A stretch of DNA of 64,000 nucleotides from Domibacillus sp. DTU_2020_1001157_1_SI_ALB_TIR_016 (lineage in GTDB: Bacteria > Bacillota > Bacilli > Bacillales > Domibacillaceae). This document shows positions 48,250 through 56,265 of the stretch, in pieces. The stretch is taken from positions 3,059,501 through 3,123,500 of the forward strand of contig NZ_CP135439.1 in the NCBI RefSeq assembly GCF_032341995.1, read 5' to 3'. Position numbers and translations under genes: made by a program. Under the pieces are notes generated by a model. That model was not told the origin of the DNA. It did no database searches and was given only the letters and a program-made list of their open reading frames with translations. The stretch's first letter is position 1, and every line of letters starts with the position of its first letter.

Positions 48250-48676
48250 CAGTGTGTAGGCAAAGTCTTTCGCTTTAAAAAAAGAGCCGACAAGTGAAGC
48301 CTGCCTGACTTCGCGTTCCACGGGCAGTGCGGGAGTCTCCTCGGCTGCGCCTGCGGGGTCTCCCGACTCACTGTACTTCCCGCAGGAGTCTTCGTCCGGC
48401 AGGCTTCACTAAGTGGTGTTGAAGAGCAATAAACAAACACTGAATAGACGTTTTCTCTTTTTTAAATAGAAAAACACGACCTTGTTAGCTTTATACAACC
48501 TTGTCGCAAGCCACTTGGCGACGGGAGGGCGGCGAAGGACGAGCGGGCAGCTCAGACCGGTGGAGCCGCCAGGCGGAGTCGGACTCAGCGCCTGCCCATG
48601 GAAAGCGGAGCTGCCTGGACGCCGCCGATCAGCCCATTCATGTGCACGGTCACCCATATAATTTTTCGACAGTCTG
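48250..48676 (+). repeat. terminator-nested repeat element, copy C (long form)
   Basis: A 427-bp element, inverted relative to copy B: CAGTGTGTAGGCAAAGTC at the left end, ATTTTTCGACAGTCTG at the right. It has the same order of blocks: GAGCCGACAAGTGAAGCC, a GC-rich module with CCTGCGGGGTCTCCCGACTC, an AT-rich bridge, GCCACTTGGCGACGGGAGG, and GACGCCGCCGATC. The open frames inside are fragments. Hairpins of the rocF terminator type flank it on both sides. Confidence 0.88.
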
Positions 48677-48701
48677 ACGCCGCACAACCTATACGGCGTT
48701 T
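48677..48701 (-). terminator. kimA terminator (right copy of duplicated hairpin)
   Basis: ACGCCGCACAACC followed by TATACGGCGT is a slightly decayed copy of the rocF terminator. It lies three bases after the kimA stop. T residues follow on the plus strand and an imperfect tract on the minus strand, so its strength for kimA is uncertain. Confidence 0.7.
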
Positions 48702-48703
48702 TT

Positions 48704-50566
48704 TTACTTTTTCAAATGATAAGGCACCGTTGTGACAACGACATTTCTACGGTAAAGCAGAAAAGCCCGGATAAGCAGACTGGATTGATTGTGAAGAAAG
48801 TTATGCCAACCTTTTTTCGGAATAAACTGCGGAATAAGAACCGTCACCTGATAATTCGATTCGCGCGCCTTATGCTCTACTGTGTCCACAAATTTTGTCA
48901 GCGGCTGAATAATACTGCGATACTGCGAGTGTAAGGTAACCAGCCGTACATCCGGCTGCCATGTACTCCACTTTTCTTCAAACTTCTTTTCGTCTTCTCT
49001 TTCAAATGCAACATAAACAGCAATGATCCGCTCGGGTGAAAGAGACTTCGCATAGTTTAAAGAGTTTTCAACTACATGTGTAATACCGGAAACCGGCACA
49101 ATAATAATATTTCCTTCAATCGGCACAACAGGCTCGCATGTCGTAATACGCAGCTGGTCACCGACCGCTTCATAATGCATTTTAATCCGGTGAAAGAGGT
49201 AAATAATAATAGGCAGAAACACAAGTACTGACCAAACCTGTGCAAACTTTGTTAAGAAAAACACGATCGTGACAATAAAGCTGATCAAAGCTCCGGTTGT
49301 ATTAATCACAAATTTCGTGACCCATCCTTTTGGCTTTTCACGAAGCCATTTTACCATCATTCCCGTTTGCGAAAGCGTAAATGGAATAAACACGCCGACC
49401 GCGTAAAGCGGAATCAAGTTTTCCGTATGCCCGCCAAATAAAATAATTAAAAGTATAGAAGCAGCACCTAAGATCATAATACCATTCGAGTAGCCAAGCC
49501 GATCTCCTCTAAAGGTAAACATTCTTGGAATAAATTTATCCTGCGCCAAGTTTACCGCCAGTAAAGGAAATGCCGAATATCCTGTATTCGCGGCGAGAAT
49601 TAAAATTAAAGCGGTCGTTCCTTGAATAAAGAAATACATAAAAGTACGGCCGAATGTTTCTTCTGCAATTTGAGAGACCACCGTTACTTCTGCCAGCGGC
49701 GAGATGCCATAATAATAAGCCAAATATACAATACCCCAAAACAAGAGGGCCAGCAGAAGCCCCATTGCTGTCAGCGTTTTGGCTGCATTGACCGGAGCCG
49801 GGCTTTTAAAGTTCGGGATCGCATTAGAAATTGCTTCAACTCCCGTTAAAGCGGAACTTCCCGATGCAAACGCCCGCAGCAGAATAAATAAGCTGATGCC
49901 TGCAACCGGGGTTCCGGCCGGAGTATGCAGATCCGGCGGCACCTCACCGGTTGCGATTCGAAACAGCCCCACACCAATTAAAATAAACAAAGCAAGGACA
50001 AACAAATAAACCGGATACGCCAGCACGGAGGCAGATTCTGTCACTCCACGCAAATTAAGAAGCGTTAACAGCACAACAAATATAACAGCGATCATTACAT
50101 TGTATTCATGCAGGGCTGGAAAAGCGGACGTAATGGCGTCTGTACCAGCCGACACACTAACGGCAACCGTTAAAATATAATCAACCAGCAGCGATCCCCC
50201 GGCTATCAGCCCCGGATTGGTTCCCAGGTTTGTTTTCGACACCACATATGCGCCGCCGCCTTGCGGATAAGCATAAATAATTTGCCGATAAGACAGGATC
50301 AGTGCTGTTAATAAAATGAGCACACCGAACGCGATCGGAATCGAATACCAAAAAGCAGCTGCGCTAACAGTCATTAAAACAAGCAGTATTTGTTCCGGAC
50401 CATACGCAACAGACGAAAGAGCATCTGAGGACAAAATGGCAAGTGCTTTTGTTTTGTTTAATTTTTGTTCCCCAAGCTCAGTTGACTTTAACGGCCGCCC
50501 GATCAAAAACCGTTTCACAGAAGACACCACGTTGTTCACCATCCAGTTTTGAAGTGTGTATTTCAC
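48704..50566 (-). CDS. kimA: high-affinity potassium importer KimA
   Basis: A 620-residue KUP/APC-type potassium-proton symporter. Twelve or so membrane segments (about 35-465) include SSDALSSVAYGPEQILLVLM, YRQIIYAYPQGGGAYVVSK and SALTGVEAISNAIPNFK, followed by a cytosolic C-terminal domain to the end (NVVVTTVPYHLKK). It matches B. subtilis KimA (YdaO) closely. The start is GTG 50566, eight bases after AAGGAAAGAG; ATG 50542 lacks a ribosome site. A c-di-AMP riboswitch lies in the 5' leader, so high c-di-AMP should shut it off. Confidence 0.94.
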   Translation of the reverse strand: MKYTLQNWMVNNVVSSVKRFLIGRPLKSTELGEQKLNKTKALAILSSDALSSVAYGPEQILLVLMTVSAAAFWYSIPIAFGVLILLTALILSYRQIIYAYPQGGGAYVVSKTNLGTNPGLIAGGSLLVDYILTVAVSVSAGTDAITSAFPALHEYNVMIAVIFVVLLTLLNLRGVTESASVLAYPVYLFVLALFILIGVGLFRIATGEVPPDLHTPAGTPVAGISLFILLRAFASGSSALTGVEAISNAIPNFKSPAPVNAAKTLTAMGLLLALLFWGIVYLAYYYGISPLAEVTVVSQIAEETFGRTFMYFFIQGTTALILILAANTGYSAFPLLAVNLAQDKFIPRMFTFRGDRLGYSNGIMILGAASILLIILFGGHTENLIPLYAVGVFIPFTLSQTGMMVKWLREKPKGWVTKFVINTTGALISFIVTIVFFLTKFAQVWSVLVFLPIIIYLFHRIKMHYEAVGDQLRITTCEPVVPIEGNIIIVPVSGITHVVENSLNYAKSLSPERIIAVYVAFEREDEKKFEEKWSTWQPDVRLVTLHSQYRSIIQPLTKFVDTVEHKARESNYQVTVLIPQFIPKKGWHNFLHNQSSLLIRAFLLYRRNVVVTTVPYHLKK

Positions 50567-50809
50567 TGTTTTTGCTCTTTCCTTGCTGTTTTTACGCAGA
50601 AAAAACCAATGACATTTTTTCCACGCGAAAACAAGAAAAGAATTTTCCTGATTTGCAATTGAAAAAAACATCATTGGTCTACGTAACGCCCAGCAAGCAC
50701 TTCTGCCCTCTTTGCGTTCTGTCTTCCAAGCTGTTTTTTTAAAACTAGGCACAATAAAAAGACCTACTTTTTTGATCAAGCTGCCCTCTTTCGCAGCAGT
50801 ATACCGCCA

Positions 50810-50990
50810 CAAAAAAAAGCCCCCTGAATAAAGGTGGTCTTTAGACCTCCCTCGCTTTAGCCGACGAAGTTAGCTGACGGGCAGGATGGCGAAGAAGTAC
50901 TCTCATCCTTTCCACAAAAACCGTGGAATTAGCCCCGAAAAAATTGGGTCCTCCGTTCCCCGCTGGGGGATTAGGCCGATTATGTGTTTG
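50810..50990 (-). ncRNA. c-di-AMP riboswitch (ydaO-yuaA class) with terminator
   Basis: On the minus strand the conserved ydaO core is readable: GGGGAACGGAGGACCCAA, GGGGCTAATTC, GGATGAGAGTAC, then CCATCCTGCCCGTCAGCTAA and TCGTCGGCTAAAGCGAGG. It is followed by a GGTCTAAAGACC hairpin and a CAGGGGGCTTTTTTTT tract that can terminate transcription. This aptamer class binds c-di-AMP and turns off potassium importers. It begins about ten bases after a strong promoter and ends about 245 bases before the kimA start; that remaining leader holds no gene I can support. Confidence 0.93.
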
Positions 50991-51002
50991 TTGATGACAT
51001 CA

Positions 51003-51031
51003 TTCTACTGCGCTCACTTTTTAAAGTCAAT
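51003..51031 (-). promoter_or_regulatory. kimA promoter
   Basis: On the minus strand TTGACT (51026-51031), a 17-bp spacer and TAGAAT (51003-51008) lie just upstream of the riboswitch, in the seven-gene-free leader region of kimA. Confidence 0.82.
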
Positions 51032-51037
51032 AGAATT

Positions 51038-51409
51038 TTAGTCAGCAGTCATTTCTTTTTCCAAATTGCGGTCGATCACAAATATTTCAATACGTTCCCC
51101 CGTTTTGGTACTCATATCACTGTGGCTTGAAAGCACTTTGCAGCCTGTATGCTTTTCGACGATTTCTTCGAATTGACTGCTGTACATTTCCCGCAGCACC
51201 TGGCGCATTTCCTTTACGAGCTTCCGCCCATCCTGGTGGCCGGCCAAGTGCTTTTCTTCTACCGTCATCACGCCTTTGAAACGGGCGATCACCATATCCT
51301 GAACGATATAGATTTTCGTTTCCTGCGGTCCCCGCCCGATCAATTCGCGCTGCAGCTTAATAAGCGCTTCACCCAGCTCGGCTTCAAGCTTTTTTTTCTG
51401 TCCTGCCAC
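51038..51409 (-). CDS. DUF2294 (MpsC-like) protein
   Basis: A 123-residue cytoplasmic protein of the DUF2294 family: GEALIKLQRELIGRGPQETK, then DMVIARFKGVMTVEEKHLAG and KTGERIEIFVI. In Staphylococcus aureus the family member MpsC belongs to a sodium-translocating membrane-potential system; here no mpsA or mpsB is adjacent, so that role is uncertain. GTG start behind GGGAGGAAGAGG. It precedes the kimA promoter on the same strand. Confidence 0.82.
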   Translation of the reverse strand: MAGQKKKLEAELGEALIKLQRELIGRGPQETKIYIVQDMVIARFKGVMTVEEKHLAGHQDGRKLVKEMRQVLREMYSSQFEEIVEKHTGCKVLSSHSDMSTKTGERIEIFVIDRNLEKEMTAD

Positions 51410-51491
51410 TTCCTCTTCCTCCCATTTGTCAAAATCAACCGTTTTTCATCATACGTTGAATCGCAAACATCTGTAAAGAAGAAATTACAAA

Positions 51492-52751
51492 TTAAAAGAG
51501 AGTTTGAATACCGGCCAGCACAAGACCGATAAAAAAGCCGCAGACAGCCCCATTCACTCGAATCCATTGCAGATCTTTGCCAATATGGTTTTCCATCATC
51601 TGGACAAGTGTTTCATTATCAAGCTTATTTAAATTTTCTTCTACCAGCTTGCCGATTTTTGAATGGTTTTCTTCAACGAGCACACCTATTTGATGCTGAG
51701 CCCATGCTTCCAGCCGGTTTATTTTCTCCGGATTATCCTGCACGCTTCGAATCGTCCGGTTGATAAAAGGAAGAACATAGTTCTCCATGCATTCACCGCT
51801 TTCGATAAAAGCAGAAGCTTTTTGCTGAATGGATGTTAAGATCTCCTCAATTTTCCCGGAAAGCTCCCAGTCCTGAATCGCTGCTTCTTTCCGGGCCTCT
51901 ATAACCTCCATCCATTCTTTCCGTTCTGTAATTCCCCGCATTTCTTCCTTCACCTTTAACAAAAGCGTCTGCCGGTTCATATCCTCCGGCTTCTTTATAT
52001 TAATGAGTGCATTCCGCAGCAGGTTTTGCAGCAGGCTTCCCAGTTTTTCTTCGCTTAACATCTGCTGGAACGATTTCAGGGCAAACTGCATAAATCCATC
52101 CAGCTCCAAGCCTTCGATGGCTCTTAGGGCTGTTCGGCCGAGCTGGCGGCTCGTTTCATTTTTATTGAGCCACTGCTCCATGCGATCAAGCATATAATCA
52201 AGCGCTTTTTCATCGTATTGATGATGAATCAGCTTTTCTACAGCCATTTCGATCACATGTCCGGTATCAATAGACCGCAACGCCTTTTTCAGTTCTTTTT
52301 CGATCAGAGGCGCTATTTTTGTCACATCGATGGAGCGGACCATTTGATCAAGGAGCCCATTGATTTCTTTTTTTACCGCTTCCGACGAGACTTCTTTTTG
52401 GATAACCGGTATCATTTTTTGAATAACGTGCACATTTTGAAGTTTACTTTGAATGCTTTCTTTAGAAAGCCAGTCGTTTTCCAGTGTATTTACGAGCGCC
52501 GCTACAATTTTTTTGCGGTTTTTTGGCAGAAGAGCTGTATGCGGAATAGGAATGCCCATTGGATGACGAAACAGCGCCGTTACGGCAAACCAGTCAGCAA
52601 GACCGCCAACAAGGCCCGCTTCAAATCCGCCATGTAAAATAGCACTCCAGGCTGTTTCTTGAAAAGGAATAGTTGCAATAAAACCACCGCCCATCACAGC
52701 AAGTGATGCACTGGCTAAATGCTTCGATTGTGTTGGTTTTTTGTTTGTCAT
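51492..52751 (-). CDS. DUF445 membrane-associated protein
   Basis: A 419-residue DUF445-family protein. An N-terminal hydrophobic segment and the family motif GGLADWFAVTALFRHPMGIPIPHTALLP (opening with GGLADWFAVTALF) are followed by a long helical middle region. A C-terminal hydrophobic helix (GAVCGFFIGLVLAGIQTLF) closes the protein. The function is unknown; B. subtilis YheB is a relative. GAAGGTG lies before the ATG. Confidence 0.85.
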   Translation of the reverse strand: MTNKKPTQSKHLASASLAVMGGGFIATIPFQETAWSAILHGGFEAGLVGGLADWFAVTALFRHPMGIPIPHTALLPKNRKKIVAALVNTLENDWLSKESIQSKLQNVHVIQKMIPVIQKEVSSEAVKKEINGLLDQMVRSIDVTKIAPLIEKELKKALRSIDTGHVIEMAVEKLIHHQYDEKALDYMLDRMEQWLNKNETSRQLGRTALRAIEGLELDGFMQFALKSFQQMLSEEKLGSLLQNLLRNALINIKKPEDMNRQTLLLKVKEEMRGITERKEWMEVIEARKEAAIQDWELSGKIEEILTSIQQKASAFIESGECMENYVLPFINRTIRSVQDNPEKINRLEAWAQHQIGVLVEENHSKIGKLVEENLNKLDNETLVQMMENHIGKDLQWIRVNGAVCGFFIGLVLAGIQTLF

Positions 52752-52842
52752 GTTTTCTGCACCTTCCGTACGTTCTGTTCCTTTTATTATAGCAATAATG
52801 TGAAAAATATTTTAACGTGAAGCAGATAATTTTTATATTATA

Positions 52843-52872
52843 TTGACATAGCTAAATATTATTTGTTATCCT
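52843..52872 (+). promoter_or_regulatory. promoter of lysine-riboswitch transcript
   Basis: TTGACA (52843-52848) with TATCCT at 52867-52872, 18 bases apart, lies about 35 bp before the riboswitch. The -35 is perfect and the -10 weak. Confidence 0.6.
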
Positions 52873-52907
52873 CTAGTTTGTAAAAATTAAATATAAAATC
52901 CTCATGG

Positions 52908-53098
52908 CTGTCTCAATGAGGTAGAGGTTGCGATTATTAAAAGTAGCATATCAGAAGTCTAATGGGGCTGGTGAAGGTATGTGAAAGGAATGGTCGCCGA
53001 AGTTTGAAGCATCCATTTTATGCTTCAGGCTGGGTTTGTATCAAATAGGTGCAAAACTGTCACAGATTGATTCTGTGGAGAACTATAAAGAGATAGAA
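52908..53098 (+). ncRNA. lysine riboswitch (L-box)
   Basis: Conserved L-box segments are in order: GAGGTAGAGGTTGCG, then GTAGCATATCAGAAGTC, GGTGAAGGTATGTGAAAGG, AATGGTCGCCGAAG, GCTGGGTTTGTATCAAAT, ACTGTCACAG and TCTGTGGAGAACTAT. This five-helix aptamer binds lysine. Together with the terminator at 53117-53146 it should stop transcription of the downstream permease when lysine is plentiful. Confidence 0.95.
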
Positions 53099-53116
53099 AA
53101 TGAGGGTTATAACGAT

Positions 53117-53146
53117 AAAACACAAATGTCCCGTGCATTTGTGTTT
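53117..53146 (+). terminator. lysine riboswitch terminator
   Basis: The stem AAAACACAAATG / CATTTGTGTTTT is followed by TTATTT, between the aptamer and the permease ribosome site. It is the expression platform of the riboswitch. Confidence 0.9.
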
Positions 53147-53167
53147 TTTATTTAGGAGGAACATGGA

Positions 53168-54562
53168 ATGGATAAAAAATGGGGATTATGGCTTCTGACG
53201 GCTATTGTCGTCGGAAACATGGTCGGTTCCGGTATTTTTATGCTGCCGAGCACGCTGGCCCAGATCGCGAGCCCGCTTGGTGTAACGATTGCCTGGCTTC
53301 TGACTGGTTTCGGTGTTTTAATGATTGCTCTCGTTTTTGGCACATTGTCAATTCGCAAGCCTGACTTAACAGGCGGCCCGCAAAGCTACGCGCGGTCGTT
53401 GTTTGAATCACCAAAGTATGGAAACACTGCCGGATTTTCGATGGTATGGGGCTATTGGGTCGCCAACTGGATCAGCAATGTCGCGATCATTACAAGTTTT
53501 GCAGGCTACTTATCAACGTTTTTCCCGGTTATGAGAAGTGAGCATATTCTTTTCACAATTGGCTCTCAGCAAGTTTCTGTAGGGCAGACGATTACATTTA
53601 TCATTTGCAGCTTACTGCTTTGGGGAACACATTTTATTTTGATCACAAGCATGCAAACTGCCGGTAAGTTAAATTTTGTCGCTACTGCTTCAAAAGTGAT
53701 CGGGTTTCTGCTGTTTATCACAGCTGCTCTGTTCGCTTTCCAAGTATCGAATTTTGGCGAGATGTATACACCGATTACAGACAGTGAAGGTCAGACGCAC
53801 GGCTTGTTCAGTCAAGTAAACATGGCAGCTATTTCTACGCTTTGGGCATTTGTTGGAATCGAGTCAGCTGTTATCTTGTCCGGCCGGGCGAAATCCCAGC
53901 GTGATGTTGGACGTGCAACGGTTCTTGGCCTGCTCATTGCCCTTGCCATTTATGTAGCGCTGACCCTGATTACGATGGGTGTATTGCCGCAGGATGTATT
54001 AAGATCGTCTGATAAGCCATTTGTCGATGCTCTTTCTGTTTTGATCGGCGATACAGGAGCAACCGTGATGGCCCTGCTTGCGGTAATCTCGTTGTTCGGT
54101 TCCACAATTGGCTGGATTCTGCTCGCCTCTGAGGTGCCATACATTGCAGCGAAAGAAGGCAACTTCCCGGCTTTCTTTGCAAAAGTGAATAAAAAAGGCA
54201 GCCCGTCTCGCTCATTGGCCATCACAAATGCGATGTCACAGATTTTTGTTTTCTCGACGATTTCCGGAACAATCAGCGAAGCATTCACGTTTTTAACAAC
54301 GTCCGCTACGCTTGCTTACTTGATTCCGTACCTGGTTTCATCTCTGTATCTGTTAAAGCTTACTTTAAAAGGCGAAACGTACGAAGCAGGCGACAAAGCG
54401 CGCATCCGTCACGGAATCATTGCCGCAATTGCGCTTGTGTACTCTCTTTGGGTTATTAAATCAGGAACGGCGGACTGGTTAACCTTTACTCTTGGAATCG
54501 GACTGTTCCTTCTAGGTGTTGTCATTTACCCTATTCTGCGTCGCTCACGTCTTATTAAATAA
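53168..54562 (+). CDS. yvsH: lysine permease, APC family (YvsH-like)
   Basis: A 464-residue APC-superfamily amino acid transporter of the basic amino acid/polyamine antiporter group. The opening MVGSGIFMLPSTLAQIASPL lies in helix 1, and FVGIESAVILSGRAK is the helix-6 signature. It has about twelve membrane segments. The lysine riboswitch directly upstream supports lysine as substrate; B. subtilis YvsH is likewise L-box controlled. AGGAGG lies eight bases before the ATG. Sequence alone would also fit an arginine/ornithine antiporter, which would suit the nearby roc cluster. Confidence 0.9.
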   Translation: MDKKWGLWLLTAIVVGNMVGSGIFMLPSTLAQIASPLGVTIAWLLTGFGVLMIALVFGTLSIRKPDLTGGPQSYARSLFESPKYGNTAGFSMVWGYWVANWISNVAIITSFAGYLSTFFPVMRSEHILFTIGSQQVSVGQTITFIICSLLLWGTHFILITSMQTAGKLNFVATASKVIGFLLFITAALFAFQVSNFGEMYTPITDSEGQTHGLFSQVNMAAISTLWAFVGIESAVILSGRAKSQRDVGRATVLGLLIALAIYVALTLITMGVLPQDVLRSSDKPFVDALSVLIGDTGATVMALLAVISLFGSTIGWILLASEVPYIAAKEGNFPAFFAKVNKKGSPSRSLAITNAMSQIFVFSTISGTISEAFTFLTTSATLAYLIPYLVSSLYLLKLTLKGETYEAGDKARIRHGIIAAIALVYSLWVIKSGTADWLTFTLGIGLFLLGVVIYPILRRSRLIK

Positions 54563-54584
54563 ATCTCTTTGTTATATAGATAAG

Positions 54585-54616
54585 AAAAAACCGTCCCGAA
54601 TTCGGGACGGTTTTTT
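54585..54616. terminator. bidirectional terminator between two permeases
   Basis: The stem AAAAAACCGTCCCGAA / TTCGGGACGGTTTTTT has a perfect match over 16 bp. It ends the lysine permease gene (plus) and yfnA (minus, stop at 54622). Confidence 0.95.
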
Positions 54617-54621
54617 TATTG

Positions 54622-56016
54622 TTATTGATTTAATTTTGAACGCTTGCGCGAATAAACGAAATAAATCACGACCCCGATCAACAGCCAGATAATAAAGCGA
54701 ATCCATGTAGCTGCACCAAGCTGCAGAATCAAGAATCCGCAGAATAGGATGGCTAAAATCGGAACCAGCGGAACAGCCGGGCAGCGGAATGCACGCGGCA
54801 GGTCCGGCTGCTTGTATCGAAGCACGATAACAGCAATCGATACGAGGACAAACGCTGACAACGTACCGATATTAACAAGCTTCGCCAGTTCATCCAGCGA
54901 AATAAGCGCACCCATCAAGCCGGCAATCAATCCGAAAATCCATGTTGCAATAAAAGGCGTTTGATATTTCTTATGCACTTTTGACAAAACAGGCGGCATT
55001 AAACCGTCCCGTGACATGGAAAACATAACACGTGTCTGGCCATACAACATAACGAGCATAACTGTTGTCATCCCTAAAATTGCACCAAGGTCAATCACAC
55101 CAGCTACCCAGTTTTGTCCAGCGACTTGAAGCGGCAATGAAATGGGATGCGCCACTCCTTCAAATTGAGCAAACGGCACAACACCTGTCATAATCGCAGA
55201 AACGACTACATAAAGCACTGTACAAATAAACAGCGATGAAAGAATTCCAATTGGCAGGTCTCTTTTCGGATTTTTTGTTTCTTCAGCCGCAGACGAGATC
55301 GCATCAAATCCGATAAAAGCAAAGAATACAAGTGCCGCAGCGGCAAACACACCATCAAAACCAAATGGCATAAACGGATCCCAGTTAGCCGGCTTTACAT
55401 ACCCGGCAGCTACTACGATAAACAAAAGAACAACTGCTACCTTAATGATAACCATGATATTGTTCACGCGCTTTGATTCTCTCACACCAATTGAAAGTAA
55501 AAACGTAATAAGCATAACAATTAAAAAGGCCGGAAGATTAAAATACGTTGTCGTTCCTTCAATGGTACCCGGAGCTGCTGTTAAAGCAGTAGGAATATGA
55601 AGGCCGAACCCAGCAAGCAATGATTGAAAATAACCAGACCATCCGACTGACACGGCACTTACAGCCAACAAATACTCAAGAACCAAATCCCATCCAATGA
55701 TGAAAGCAATAAATTCACCAAGTGTCGTATACGTGTATGTGTAAACAGAACCTGCGATTGGTACCGTTGACGCAAATTCCGCATAAGACAGAGCAGCAAA
55801 CAAACAAGCAAGACCAGCGATCACAAAGGATATAATTAATCCCGGTCCAGCGGTTAAGGCACCTGTCCCAGTCAGAACGAAAATCCCCGTTCCAATGATG
55901 GCACCAATACCCAGCATCGTTAAATCAAAGGGACCCAATTCTTTTTTGAGCGCGCTTTTTGGCTGGCCATCAAGCAGATCCCTAATATTCTTTTTTCGAA
56001 ATAATGATTGATTCAT
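54622..56016 (-). CDS. yfnA: amino acid permease, YfnA-like (CAT family)
   Basis: A 464-residue APC-superfamily permease of the cationic-amino-acid-transporter group with about twelve membrane segments. The helix-1 motif is IGAIIGTGIFVLTG near residue 37, and FFAFIGFDAISSAAEETKNP is in helix 6. It follows B. subtilis YfnA along its length. Its exact substrate is not evident. GAGGAAAAAAG precedes the ATG. It is convergent with the lysine permease. Confidence 0.9.
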   Translation of the reverse strand: MNQSLFRKKNIRDLLDGQPKSALKKELGPFDLTMLGIGAIIGTGIFVLTGTGALTAGPGLIISFVIAGLACLFAALSYAEFASTVPIAGSVYTYTYTTLGEFIAFIIGWDLVLEYLLAVSAVSVGWSGYFQSLLAGFGLHIPTALTAAPGTIEGTTTYFNLPAFLIVMLITFLLSIGVRESKRVNNIMVIIKVAVVLLFIVVAAGYVKPANWDPFMPFGFDGVFAAAALVFFAFIGFDAISSAAEETKNPKRDLPIGILSSLFICTVLYVVVSAIMTGVVPFAQFEGVAHPISLPLQVAGQNWVAGVIDLGAILGMTTVMLVMLYGQTRVMFSMSRDGLMPPVLSKVHKKYQTPFIATWIFGLIAGLMGALISLDELAKLVNIGTLSAFVLVSIAVIVLRYKQPDLPRAFRCPAVPLVPILAILFCGFLILQLGAATWIRFIIWLLIGVVIYFVYSRKRSKLNQ

Positions 56017-56160
56017 ACTTTTTTCCTCGCTTTCTGAAAATTTATTATATTAGAGTAATAGACTTGTTGCAATACAATAATAAAAAATTTTTTGAAAATT
56101 TAATTGAATGGAAAAATTCTTACTTTTATCCTTTCTTTCCCTGTTTTTCTTTCCGGCAAA

Positions 56161-56223
56161 ACGGCTGATCTTTAATATTTTGTAAAGGTTTCCTCTTGCT
56201 TCTTGAAGGAATGAAACAGCCGT
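56161..56223 (+). other. structured leader upstream of chrA
   Basis: ACGGCTG at 56161 and CAGCCGT at 56217 can pair across 49 bases that themselves hold a TTTCCT/AGGAA hairpin. The element ends about 42 bases before chrA. It is not a riboswitch class I recognise and could be chance. The gap 56017-56265 shows no gene. Confidence 0.3.
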
Positions 56224-56265
56224 GCTACCTTAAATAAAACGTTTTTAAAATTAAAGGAGTAAACG

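Noticed and set aside
48409..48687. 92-codon frame in repeat copy C
   Set aside because: It consists of repeat sequence only, has no ribosome site and is not conserved in frame among the copies.
17200..48701. The dispersed repeats as a CRISPR array
   Set aside because: Copies are hundreds of bases long and tens of kilobases apart, with no regular short spacers and no cas genes.
50567..50812. N-terminal 82-residue extension of KimA
   Set aside because: It lies in the riboswitch leader, has no ribosome site and no counterpart in KimA proteins.
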